A stretch of 9,728 nucleotides of DNA from Oscillospiraceae bacterium (GTDB taxonomy: Bacteria > Bacillota > Clostridia > WRCU01), in assembly GCA_009783805.1 (NCBI GenBank), contig WRCU01000036.1, positions 1-9,728 on the forward strand, given 5' to 3'. Below the pieces are notes generated by a model that saw nothing but the letters and a program-made list of their open reading frames with translations, was not told where the DNA came from and did no database searches. Made by a program: the position numbers and the translations under genes. This document shows, in pieces, positions 1 through 7,009 of this stretch (the first letter of the stretch is position 1; each line of letters starts with the position of its first letter).

Positions 1-1
1 C

Positions 2-760
2 ATGGAGAGGGTGCGCGGCGACATATCGGTGGAGGGCATCTCGTTCAGCTATGAGCCGAACAAGCCGGTGCTCAAGGAGATAAGCTTCGAGATAGCCGAG
101 GGCGAGATGCTGGGCCTCATCGGCCATTCGGGCGCCGGGAAGTCGACCATCGCGAACCTCATCACCAGGCTGTACGACCTGGAGGAGGGCGCCATAAGGA
201 TCGACGGCGTAAACGTGAAGAAGATCAAGGTAAGCGACCTGAGGGCCAACATAGCCATGGTCTCGCAGGAGTCCTACCTCTTCATCGGGACCATCGCCGA
301 GAACATATCCTACTCTAGCAAGGACGCGACCCTCGAGGAGATCGTCGCCGCGGCGAAGATGGCCAACGCCCACGACTTCATAATGAAGTTCCCCGACGGG
401 TACGACACGGTCATAGGCAGGGGCGGCAGGGAGCTGTCCGGCGGCGAGAAGCAGAGGGTCTCGATCGCCAGGGCCATACTGCACAACCCGCGGGTGCTGA
501 TACTCGACGAGGCCACCTCGGCCGTGGACACGGAGACCGAGGGGCTCATACAGGACGCCATCGACAAGCTGATAAAGGGGCGGACCACGATAGCGATAGC
601 GCACAGGCTCTCGACCTTGAGGAACGCCGACAAGCTGGTCATCCTCGACGGGGGCAAGGTCGCCGAGCAGGGGACGCACCTGGAGCTGATTAACAAGAAG
701 GGCACGTACTACAACCTGGTGACGAAGCAGGCCGAGGCGCTGAAGATGAAGGGCGTCTGA
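2..760 (+). CDS. ABC exporter subunit, C-terminal ATPase domain (5' truncated by window edge)
   Basis: This is the nucleotide-binding domain of an ABC transporter, which hydrolyses ATP at the inner face of the membrane to drive export. Counting from the Met at base 2, the 252 visible residues contain an A-loop Tyr (Y17), Walker A GHSGAGKST (41-49), Q-loop Gln89, signature LSGGE (145-149), Walker B VLILDE (165-170) with the catalytic Glu, and switch His201. All catalytic motifs are intact. The Met at base 2 is almost certainly internal: exporter subunits of this type carry about 320 residues of membrane domain ahead of the ATPase, and that part lies outside the window. The gene ends 20 bp before the DUF1854 gene and lies in one unit with a second ABC subunit whose ATPase domain is very similar (shared stretches such as ANAHDFI, FPDGYDT and ARAILHNPR). 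The two probably form a heterodimer. The substrate cannot be read from this part. Confidence 0.93.
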   Translation: MERVRGDISVEGISFSYEPNKPVLKEISFEIAEGEMLGLIGHSGAGKSTIANLITRLYDLEEGAIRIDGVNVKKIKVSDLRANIAMVSQESYLFIGTIAENISYSSKDATLEEIVAAAKMANAHDFIMKFPDGYDTVIGRGGRELSGGEKQRVSIARAILHNPRVLILDEATSAVDTETEGLIQDAIDKLIKGRTTIAIAHRLSTLRNADKLVILDGGKVAEQGTHLELINKKGTYYNLVTKQAEALKMKGV

Positions 761-780
761 CGGCGGGGGGCGGAGGTATC

Positions 781-1383
781 ATGGCTGACACGGTTACGGG
801 CGGAGAGGCGGCGGAGGCCGCGGTAGGGTCGGAGGCCGAGGTAGGGTCGGAGGCCGCGGCGAAGGGGGCCCCGGCCAAGGAGACCTTGGTGGACATAACC
901 ACCATACGCTACCTGGACCCCGTTTCCACGGCCTTCAAGGAGACGGAGGGCGGGTTCGTGTCGATGGAGGCGGGGCCCGACGAGTCGTACCCGAGGGTGA
1001 ACTTCCAGCGGTCGTTCCCTTTCTCGAGGAGCGGCGAGTTCATCTCGGTCCGCACGGTCGAGGGCAAGGAGATAGGCATCATCAAGAAGCTGAGCCTGTT
1101 CGCGAGCGAGGCCGTGGCGATGGTGGGGCGGCAGCTGGACAGGCGGTACTTCTCGCCGACCGTCACCAAGATAAACAGCATAAAGGAAGAGTTCGGATAC
1201 AACTACTTCGACGTGGAGAGCTCGGCGGGGCAGTGCAGGTTCACGGTTAGGGGCGGGCACAACGTGGTGAGCATCACCGAGACGAGGGTGCTGCTGCTCG
1301 ACGTCGACGGCAACCGCTTTGAGATACCGGATATAAATAAGCTGGACGACAGGAGCCTGAAGAGGCTCGAGATGTTCCTGTAG
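781..1383 (+). CDS. DUF1854 family protein, predicted ABC exporter accessory
   Basis: This 200-aa soluble protein has no signal peptide or membrane segment. Residues 1-33 are a low-complexity Ala/Gly/Glu tail containing a duplicated VGSEA motif. Residues 36-200 resemble the DUF1854 family as I know it: an FPFSR motif (80-84) followed by a strand ending in EGKEIGII, a helix leading to RRYFSPTVTKI (121-131), a central YNYFDVES strand (140-147), and a C-terminal block with TETRVLLLDVDGNRFEIPDI (166-185) and LDDRSLKRLEMFL. The biochemical role of the family is unknown. NCBI names some betaproteobacterial members cyanophycin metabolism-associated because they sit with an ABC transporter near cyanophycin synthetase; I recall this from memory, and no such synthetase is seen here. 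The start has a GGAGG site at 772-776. The gene lies 20 bp after one ABC subunit and 18 bp before the next, so it is very likely cotranscribed and may act on the transporter from the cytoplasmic side. Confidence 0.85.
   Translation: MADTVTGGEAAEAAVGSEAEVGSEAAAKGAPAKETLVDITTIRYLDPVSTAFKETEGGFVSMEAGPDESYPRVNFQRSFPFSRSGEFISVRTVEGKEIGIIKKLSLFASEAVAMVGRQLDRRYFSPTVTKINSIKEEFGYNYFDVESSAGQCRFTVRGGHNVVSITETRVLLLDVDGNRFEIPDINKLDDRSLKRLEMFL
823..858 (+). repeat. 18-bp tandem duplication in the DUF1854 N-terminal tail
   Basis: Two adjacent 18-bp units (823-840 and 841-858) begin GTAGGGTCGGAGGCCG and differ only at the seventeenth base (A versus C). They are in frame and encode VGSEAE then VGSEAA. This is probably replication slippage in a disordered tail without functional constraint. 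Confidence 0.85.
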
Positions 1384-1401
1384 CCTCGGACGGAGGATAG
1401 G

Positions 1402-3615
1402 ATGAAGCTGCTATACGACCTGCCGGAATCGGCCATGGAGTCCGTCTCCGGCGTCCTGAACGGCGAAAGCATCAGGTATTGCGTGCCGGCCGACCTGGAT
1501 GAGGACAACGTCTTCATCACCGACTGGATCGCCCTGACCGAGACGCGCATCATCACGGTCAAGGGGGGCGCCTTCCGCGAGGAGATCGCCGTGGCCGACG
1601 GCGCGGACTATAAAAACGTCACGTTGGTCGGCAACGGGATCCTCGAGGGCGAAGTCAACGGGGTCCCCAGGGTGATAGCCCGGTACTCGATGAGGCACGT
1701 GCCGCGGTACGCCTACATCGCCAACATACTCAACGTCATGTCCAAGGGCAGGAGGCCCATGACCAAGAGCGCCGACGACGAGGGCGTGTGCCCGAAGTGC
1801 GAGAGGCGGATGGCCGAGGGTACCTTGATCTGCCCGTATTGCACGAGCAAGTTCACCGTCCTCAAGAAATTGAAGGACGTACTGAGCAAGCACATCCCCT
1901 TGTTGCTCCTCGCGGTGGGCATGTTTTGGGTCATCACCGGGATTTCATTGATATCGCCTTACATTACCCGCCTTTTCATCAATGAGGTCCTCAACCCCAT
2001 CGAGCCGGGCATGACCACCATCTTCGGCCTGGAGCGGGGCGTGACGGCCGTCATGGCCTTCGTGTCCATAATGGCCCTCCTGTCGGTCTCGAGCTCGGCC
2101 ATCGTGATCGTGCGCGGCCGCATAATGACGCTCGTGGGCAACAGGATCGCCAACGACCTGAGGAACGTCGTCTATGAGAAGATCCAGGCCCTCACGCTGA
2201 ACGACATGACCAAGCGAAAGGCCGGCGACATGATGAACCGCGTGACCCGGGACACCCAGCGCATACGGGACTTCATATCGCACCAGGCCTCACAGGGCAT
2301 AAACATGCTGATCACGCTGATCGGCATATGCGTGATACTCTTCGCCACCAACTGGAGGCTGGCGCTGCTCATCATCGTGCCGATACCCCTCGTGGGGCTG
2401 GTGATCAAGAACTTCCGCGAGAAGATGTGGATAATCTTCCACAAGCAATGGCACGTGTACGACGACGCCTCCAACGTCCTCAACGACATACTCACGGGCA
2501 TCAGGGTCGTCAAGGCCTTCGGGCAGGAGGAGAAGGAGATAGGCAGGTTCCGGAAGGCCTCGGAGGACTTCAGGGACATATCGATGTCCAACGAGAAGTT
2601 CTTCAACACGCTCTTCCCGATCCTTAACTTCTTCGTCGGCTGCTCCCAGTTCCTCATACTCTACTTCGGCGGCAGGATGGTCCTCGGGCTCGAGATGAAC
2701 GTGGGCGAGCTCATACAGGTCATGGAGTACGCCTCCATGCTGTACGCCCCGCTCGGGTTCATGACGATGCTCCCCAGGGCGATCGCGAACGCGATGAACG
2801 CGCTGGGCAGGATCTATGAGATCATGGAGGTGGAGCCCGACATCAGGAACGCCGATGAGTCGGTGACCATGGACATCAAAGGGAAGGTGGGGTTCACGAA
2901 CGTCACCTTCGGGTACCAGTCGCATGAGCCGGTCATCGAGGAGATGGACGTCGACGTCGCCGAGGGCGAGATGATCGGCCTCGTCGGCCACTCCGGGGCG
3001 GGGAAGACCACGTTCATCAACCTCATCATGCGCCTCTACGACATAGACGACGGCAGCATCTCCATCGACTCGGTCGACCTGCGCGAGATAGACATGAACG
3101 TGCTCCGCTCGCAGATAGGCGTGGTGCTGCAGGAGTCGTTCCTGTTCTCCGGCACGGTGTACCAGAACATCGTATACTCCAAGCGCGACGCGACCCCCGA
3201 GGAGGTCATAGCGGCGGCCAAGATCGCCAACGCGCACGACTTCATACTCGGCTTCCCCGACGGCTACGACACCAGGGTGGGCGAGAACGGGCACAACATC
3301 TCCGGCGGGGAGAGGCAGAGGATCGCCATCGCCAGGGCCATACTGCACAACCCGAGGATACTGATACTGGACGAGGCCACCGCGTCCCTCGACATCGAGG
3401 CGGAGCAGCAGATACAGGAGGCCTTGGGCAGGCTGACCAAGGGGCGGACCACGTTCGCCATAGCCCACAGGCTGTCCACGCTGCGCAACGCGAACAGGAT
3501 CATGGTCATAGACAAGGGCCGCAAGGCGGAGATGGGCACCCACGACGAGCTGCTCAACATGAAGGGCATATACTACAAGCTGGTCATGGCGCAGCGCCAG
3601 GTGACCCGCACATAG
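1402..3615 (+). CDS. ABC exporter, fused membrane and ATPase domains, with N-terminal zinc ribbon
   Basis: This is a complete 737-aa ABC exporter subunit with an unusual front end. Residues 1-115 form a beta-rich soluble domain of unknown function. Residues 130-147 form a zinc ribbon (CPKC, ten residues, CPYC; Cys130, 133, 144, 147). The membrane domain covers about 163-460 with hydrophobic segments near 165-187, 213-236, 299-316, 318-335, 405-425 and 437-458, and contains type I exporter coupling features such as the GDMMNRVTRDTQRIRDF stretch (275-291). The ATPase domain (about 495-735) has A-loop Tyr505, Walker A GHSGAGKTT (529-537), Gln577, signature ISGGE (633-637), Walker B ILILDE (653-658) and switch His689. 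A GGAGG site (1392-1396) precedes the ATG by 5 bases. Ordinary subunits of this class are about 580 aa, so the first 150 residues are an addition. With the upstream ABC subunit it should form a heterodimeric pump. The substrate is unknown; a peptide, amino-acid polymer or lipid are all possible. Confidence 0.9.
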   Translation: MKLLYDLPESAMESVSGVLNGESIRYCVPADLDEDNVFITDWIALTETRIITVKGGAFREEIAVADGADYKNVTLVGNGILEGEVNGVPRVIARYSMRHVPRYAYIANILNVMSKGRRPMTKSADDEGVCPKCERRMAEGTLICPYCTSKFTVLKKLKDVLSKHIPLLLLAVGMFWVITGISLISPYITRLFINEVLNPIEPGMTTIFGLERGVTAVMAFVSIMALLSVSSSAIVIVRGRIMTLVGNRIANDLRNVVYEKIQALTLNDMTKRKAGDMMNRVTRDTQRIRDFISHQASQGINMLITLIGICVILFATNWRLALLIIVPIPLVGLVIKNFREKMWIIFHKQWHVYDDASNVLNDILTGIRVVKAFGQEEKEIGRFRKASEDFRDISMSNEKFFNTLFPILNFFVGCSQFLILYFGGRMVLGLEMNVGELIQVMEYASMLYAPLGFMTMLPRAIANAMNALGRIYEIMEVEPDIRNADESVTMDIKGKVGFTNVTFGYQSHEPVIEEMDVDVAEGEMIGLVGHSGAGKTTFINLIMRLYDIDDGSISIDSVDLREIDMNVLRSQIGVVLQESFLFSGTVYQNIVYSKRDATPEEVIAAAKIANAHDFILGFPDGYDTRVGENGHNISGGERQRIAIARAILHNPRILILDEATASLDIEAEQQIQEALGRLTKGRTTFAIAHRLSTLRNANRIMVIDKGRKAEMGTHDELLNMKGIYYKLVMAQRQVTRT

Positions 3616-3682
3616 CGTGGGGCGGTCGTGCGGCTGCGTGAGGGGCTGCCGCGCGGCGACTGCTGGGTGGCCGCTCCCGCGG

Positions 3683-6106
3683 TCACATCCTGATCTCGGC
3701 CGGGGCCCCGGCGATCGCCCCCAGCGGCGGCGCCTCGGGCGCCTCCGGCACGTCGGGCTGCGCGGCCGGCACGGGCGGCCTGGACAGCGAGTGGGTGAGG
3801 ACGGCGTCCATGTCCCTGACGAAGGCGAAGCGCATCCTGGCCATGACGGCCGCCGGGATCTCCTCCAGGTCGCAGTCGTTCTCGGCCGGCATGACCACGG
3901 TCCTTATGCCGGCCCTGTCGGCGGCCAGGACCTTCTCCTTGACGCCGCCGATGGGCATCACCTTGCCGCGCAAGGTAAGCTCGCCGGTCATGGCCATGCC
4001 CCTCCTGATGGGGATCCCCGTCAGGGCCGAGACCATGGCGGAGGCTATGGATATGCCGGCCGAGGGCCCGTCCTTGGGCGTCGCGCCGGCGGGTACGTGC
4101 AGGTGCATGTCCTTATTTTGATGGAACCTGGGATCGATGCCCAACTCACGCGACCTTGACCGTATGTAGCTTATCGCGGCCTTGGCCGACTCCTTCATCA
4201 CCTCTCCCAAGTGGCCCGTGAGCTCGACCTTGCCGGTCCCGTCCACGACGCTCACCTCTATGGAGAGCGTGTCCCCGCCGACCGAGGTCCAAGCCAGGCC
4301 GGTGACCAAGCCCACCTCCTCGGTGTCGGGGGGGGCGTCCGTCCGGAACCTGATCGGGCCCAGATACCTCCTCACGCCCGACTCGGTGATCCTGACCTTT
4401 TTATTTTCGTCCGAGGCCATCGCGCGGGCGGCCTTGCGTATGACGCTCGACAGCTCCCGCTCAAGCGACCGCACGCCCGACTCCCTGGTGTAATGGGTGA
4501 TCACGTGGCTTATCGCCTTGCCGTCGAAGCGGATCCTCCTGGGACTGAGCCCATGGCGCGCTATCTGCTTGGGCAGGAGGTACCGCTGGGCGATGCTTAG
4601 CTTCTCCTCGTCCGTGTAGCTGGTGATGGTGATCGGCTCCATGCGGTCATATAGCGCCTTGGGGATCGGGTCGGGGGTGTTCGCCGTCGTCATGAAGAGC
4701 ACCTGCGAAAGGTCGAACGGGACCTCGAGGTAATGGTCGCGGAACGTGTTGTTCTGCTCTCCGTCCAGGACCTCCAGGAGCGCCGAGGCGGGGTCGCCCC
4801 TAAAGTCCCCGCACAGCTTGTCTATCTCGTCGAGCAAAATCAAGGGGTTGTTCGTGCCGGCCTGCTTCAAGGCGGCTATGATCCTCCCCGCCATGGAACC
4901 GATGTAGGTCTTCCGGTGCCCCCTTATCTCGGCCTCGTCCCTGACGCCGCCCAACGCCACCCTTACGTACTTCCTGTTGAGCGAGGCGGCCACCGACATG
5001 GCGATCGACGTCTTGCCCACGCCGGGTGGGCCGATCAGGCATATGATCGGGCCTTTCAGGGAGTTCGTCAGCTTCCTGACGGCCAAATACTCGACGATGC
5101 GCTCCTTGACCTTGACGAGGCCGTAGTGGTCCTCGTCCAGGCGCCTCATGGCCGCCTCCGGGTCGAGCGTCTCCTCGGTCGAGACGTTCCAAGGCAGCTC
5201 GAAGAAGACGTCGAGGTAGGTTCTAATGACCGTCGCCTCCGGTGAGCCCGGCGACATCCGCGAGAGCCTGTCGATCTCCTTGCCCACCTTCCTCTCCGTC
5301 TCCTCCGGCAAGGTAAGCGCGCCCAGCTTTTCCTTGTATGAGTCGGCCTCCGTCTCGGCGCTCTCCCTGTCGCCCAGCTCGCCCTGTATCACCTTTATCT
5401 GCTCACGCAAATAATAGTCCTTATGGTTCTTCTCGAGCTGCTGCCGAACCTTGAGCCCGATGTCCTTCTCTATCTCCGCGACCTTGACCTCGCCCGCCAT
5501 CAGCGAGATGAGCAGCTGCCCGCGCTTGGTCAGGCTCTCCTCCGAGAGGATGCGCTGCTTCTGCTCCATGTGCAGGCTGACGCTGGAGGCGATCACGTAT
5601 ATGAGCTGGTCCAGGTCCTCCACGTTGGAGACGTACGTGAGCATGTCGGGCTGGGCCTTGGGCGACTGCCTCGTATAGTCCTCGAAATGGGATATGAGCG
5701 TCCTGCGTATGGCCTCGGCCCGCACGGCGCTGAGCCCGCGGCCGGATCCCGCGTCCTCGGAGGCCTCGACGATCAGGTAGGGGGAGGTCTTCAGGATCCT
5801 CTCGAGCTTGGCCCTCCGCTGCCCCTCGACGAGGACCCTGACATTGTCCTCCGGCAGCTTCAAAAGCTGGTTGACCTTGGCGATGGTACCGTATGGGTAG
5901 AGCTCCCCCTGCCCGGGGTTCTCGTCGCGGGCGTCTACCTGCGTGACGAGCATGATGAGCTGGCCGCCCACCATGCACTCCTCGAGGGCGCTCACGGACT
6001 TCTTGCGCCCGACCTCGAAGGGCATCGTCATGTATGGGTAGACCGTTATGCCCCTCAAGGGCAGCAGGGGCAGGATGTGCTTCTTCGTGCCTTTCGCGGC
6101 GGGCAT
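3683..6106 (-). CDS. lon: ATP-dependent Lon protease
   Basis: Lon is a cytoplasmic hexameric AAA+ serine protease that degrades misfolded and selected regulatory proteins. The 807-aa product is full length for bacterial LonA. Residues 10-205 form the N-terminal substrate-binding domain (ILPLLPLRGITVYP near the start), followed by a coiled-coil region with LEKNHKDYYLREQIKVIQ (224-241). The AAA+ module has Walker A GPPGVGKT (359-366), Walker B LILLDEIDK (422-430) and sensor-1 Asn476. The protease domain has catalytic Ser682 in KDGPSAG and Lys725 in GGVKEK, 43 residues apart as in Escherichia coli Lon (Ser679/Lys722). The last 32 residues form a Pro/Ala-rich tail that is probably disordered. The ATG is 21 bp downstream of the mecA stop, with a GAAAGGA site about 12 bases before it, a slightly long spacing. 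It is probably expressed from the mecA promoter. The gene converges with the ABC operon, leaving 67 bp between them. Confidence 0.98.
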   Translation of the reverse strand: MPAAKGTKKHILPLLPLRGITVYPYMTMPFEVGRKKSVSALEECMVGGQLIMLVTQVDARDENPGQGELYPYGTIAKVNQLLKLPEDNVRVLVEGQRRAKLERILKTSPYLIVEASEDAGSGRGLSAVRAEAIRRTLISHFEDYTRQSPKAQPDMLTYVSNVEDLDQLIYVIASSVSLHMEQKQRILSEESLTKRGQLLISLMAGEVKVAEIEKDIGLKVRQQLEKNHKDYYLREQIKVIQGELGDRESAETEADSYKEKLGALTLPEETERKVGKEIDRLSRMSPGSPEATVIRTYLDVFFELPWNVSTEETLDPEAAMRRLDEDHYGLVKVKERIVEYLAVRKLTNSLKGPIICLIGPPGVGKTSIAMSVAASLNRKYVRVALGGVRDEAEIRGHRKTYIGSMAGRIIAALKQAGTNNPLILLDEIDKLCGDFRGDPASALLEVLDGEQNNTFRDHYLEVPFDLSQVLFMTTANTPDPIPKALYDRMEPITITSYTDEEKLSIAQRYLLPKQIARHGLSPRRIRFDGKAISHVITHYTRESGVRSLERELSSVIRKAARAMASDENKKVRITESGVRRYLGPIRFRTDAPPDTEEVGLVTGLAWTSVGGDTLSIEVSVVDGTGKVELTGHLGEVMKESAKAAISYIRSRSRELGIDPRFHQNKDMHLHVPAGATPKDGPSAGISIASAMVSALTGIPIRRGMAMTGELTLRGKVMPIGGVKEKVLAADRAGIRTVVMPAENDCDLEEIPAAVMARMRFAFVRDMDAVLTHSLSRPPVPAAQPDVPEAPEAPPLGAIAGAPAEIRM

Positions 6107-6127
6107 CCGGATGCCGTGTCCTTTCGG

Positions 6128-6763
6128 CTATATTTGGGCGAACCGCGTCAGGGCGTCGCCTTCGGCGATCAGGCTGCCATGCTCGCTTAGATGCGCCTCG
6201 ACCGTGAGCGGGCTGGCCTGCCTGACCCCGAACTCGCCCAACAGGGCCTCCAGGGCCTTGGCGCCCGTGACGTCCCCGATGGGCCTGTCGACCACGAGGT
6301 GGATCGCATCGCCCAGGTAGTAGGCCGTGCTCCTCAGGCCTTCGTACCCCATGGCGTAGGCGGCCTTGGCCAGGTCGGAGACGGCCTCGGACGAAGGGAA
6401 CGTATAGACGTCGATGGGGTAGAAGACCTTCCGGGCCCGTCTCTTGGCCTTAAGCTCGCTTCTCTTGTACTTGCTCTTTATGTACTTGTTGAGCAGCTCG
6501 AAGTCGCCCGAGTCATCCACCTCGAGCTTCTTCACTATGAACTCGTACACGCCCTCGCCCGATGAGCACTCTATTACCAGGTGCTCATCCTTGGGGCTGA
6601 ACCCGATCTCCGGCTCCGCTTTCTTGAGCAGGCGCAGGAGGAACTCGTTGGAGGCCTTCATGTTGCCCTCGTTCAAGTCGTTTATGTCCAGGTCCATGTC
6701 GGCGAGGTCCTCGACGGTCATGGTGATCCTGATCTCCTTGTCGCTGATGTGCTCTATCTCCAT
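6128..6763 (-). CDS. mecA: MecA-type adaptor protein
   Basis: MecA adaptors deliver substrates to the ClpC unfoldase of the ClpCP protease and help assemble its hexamer. The 211-aa product starts with MEIEHISDKEIRITM, close to the usual MecA N-terminus. Residues 1-80 form the substrate-binding half. A strongly basic linker follows (about 94-112, many Lys/Arg). Residues 113-205 form the ClpC-binding half (VFYPIDVYTFPS, then LAKAAYAMGYEGLRSTAYYL). The reading frame is open for 37 more codons upstream, but I chose the ATG at 6763 because the extension is unrelated Pro/Ala/Arg-rich sequence and runs back through the promoter at 6800-6828, so it would not be transcribed. No strong Shine-Dalgarno is visible, only a GGAAAG about 12 bases upstream. 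The gene is followed after 21 bp by lon, so one transcript would carry parts of two proteolysis systems. Sequence similarity to Bacillus subtilis MecA is clear at the ends but moderate in the middle. Confidence 0.88.
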   Translation of the reverse strand: MEIEHISDKEIRITMTVEDLADMDLDINDLNEGNMKASNEFLLRLLKKAEPEIGFSPKDEHLVIECSSGEGVYEFIVKKLEVDDSGDFELLNKYIKSKYKRSELKAKRRARKVFYPIDVYTFPSSEAVSDLAKAAYAMGYEGLRSTAYYLGDAIHLVVDRPIGDVTGAKALEALLGEFGVRQASPLTVEAHLSEHGSLIAEGDALTRFAQI

Positions 6764-6799
6764 CGTCCCGACGCTTTCCGCCGTGGGCCTTTTGACCCA

Positions 6800-6828
6800 A
6801 TGATAGCATGGGGCCCGCCGAAAATCAA
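6800..6828 (-). promoter_or_regulatory. Predicted sigma-A-type promoter of mecA-lon
   Basis: On the minus strand there is a -35 hexamer TTGATT (6828-6823), a 17-bp spacer and a -10 hexamer TATCAT (6805-6800). The -10 is preceded by TGC, giving an extended -10 (TGn). The -10 matches consensus at five of six bases and the -35 at four. Transcription would begin near 6793, giving a leader of about 30 bases before the mecA ATG. It is one of the few AT-rich patches in this intergenic region. Confidence 0.7.
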
Positions 6829-6836
6829 GGCGGGCC
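6812..6836. promoter_or_regulatory. Inverted repeat flanking the mecA -35 element (possible operator)
   Basis: A perfect 8-bp inverted repeat, GGCCCGCC (6812-6819) and GGCGGGCC (6829-6836), is separated by 9 bases that contain the mecA -35 hexamer. There is no T-tract after it on either strand, so it does not look like an intrinsic terminator. Its position would let a bound dimeric regulator cover the -35 region. GC-rich DNA gives such palindromes by chance more often, so the role is inference. Confidence 0.45.
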
Positions 6837-6880
6837 GCGGCGGTCGCGGGGCGCGCGTGCGCGGGGCGGGCCATGTGCTG

Positions 6881-6886
6881 TAATAT
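6881..6886 (+). promoter_or_regulatory. Weak candidate -10 for the glmU-wecB unit
   Basis: TAATAT lies in an isolated AT-rich patch, 124 bp upstream of the glmU-like start. No acceptable -35 hexamer is found 16-18 bp upstream, where the sequence is nearly all G and C. The remainder of the 6764-7009 intergenic region has no better plus-strand candidate. Confidence 0.2.
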
Positions 6887-7009
6887 ATGTGTGGGCGGCG
6901 ACCGGGCCGGAGGCGCGTATGGATAGGCCGCGGATCAGGTCGCGGCGGCATAAGGCTTCGGATGGCATGCGCGGGCCGCCTGCGGTGACTATCGGGATAG
7001 GGGGCGACC

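Noticed and set aside
2..4. ATG at base 2 as the true start of the first ABC gene
   Set aside because: It sits directly before an ATPase domain at the window edge with no visible ribosome site, and the sister subunit has its membrane domain fused ahead of the same point.
2290..3543. Open frame of 417 codons on the minus strand opposite the ABC exporter
   Set aside because: Its product is rich in His, Asp, Val, Tyr and Arg with no recognisable motif, as expected from the antisense of a GC-rich gene, and the plus strand encodes a clear ABC protein.
3616..3682. Bidirectional terminator between the converging ABC and lon genes
   Set aside because: Only a short GCGGC/GCCGC stem (3630-3634 with 3648-3652) with a 13-base loop and no T-tract on either strand, so an intrinsic terminator is not supported.
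6764..6874. Upstream 37-codon extension of mecA
   Set aside because: It would include the predicted promoter and transcription start, and it is low-complexity sequence absent from MecA proteins.
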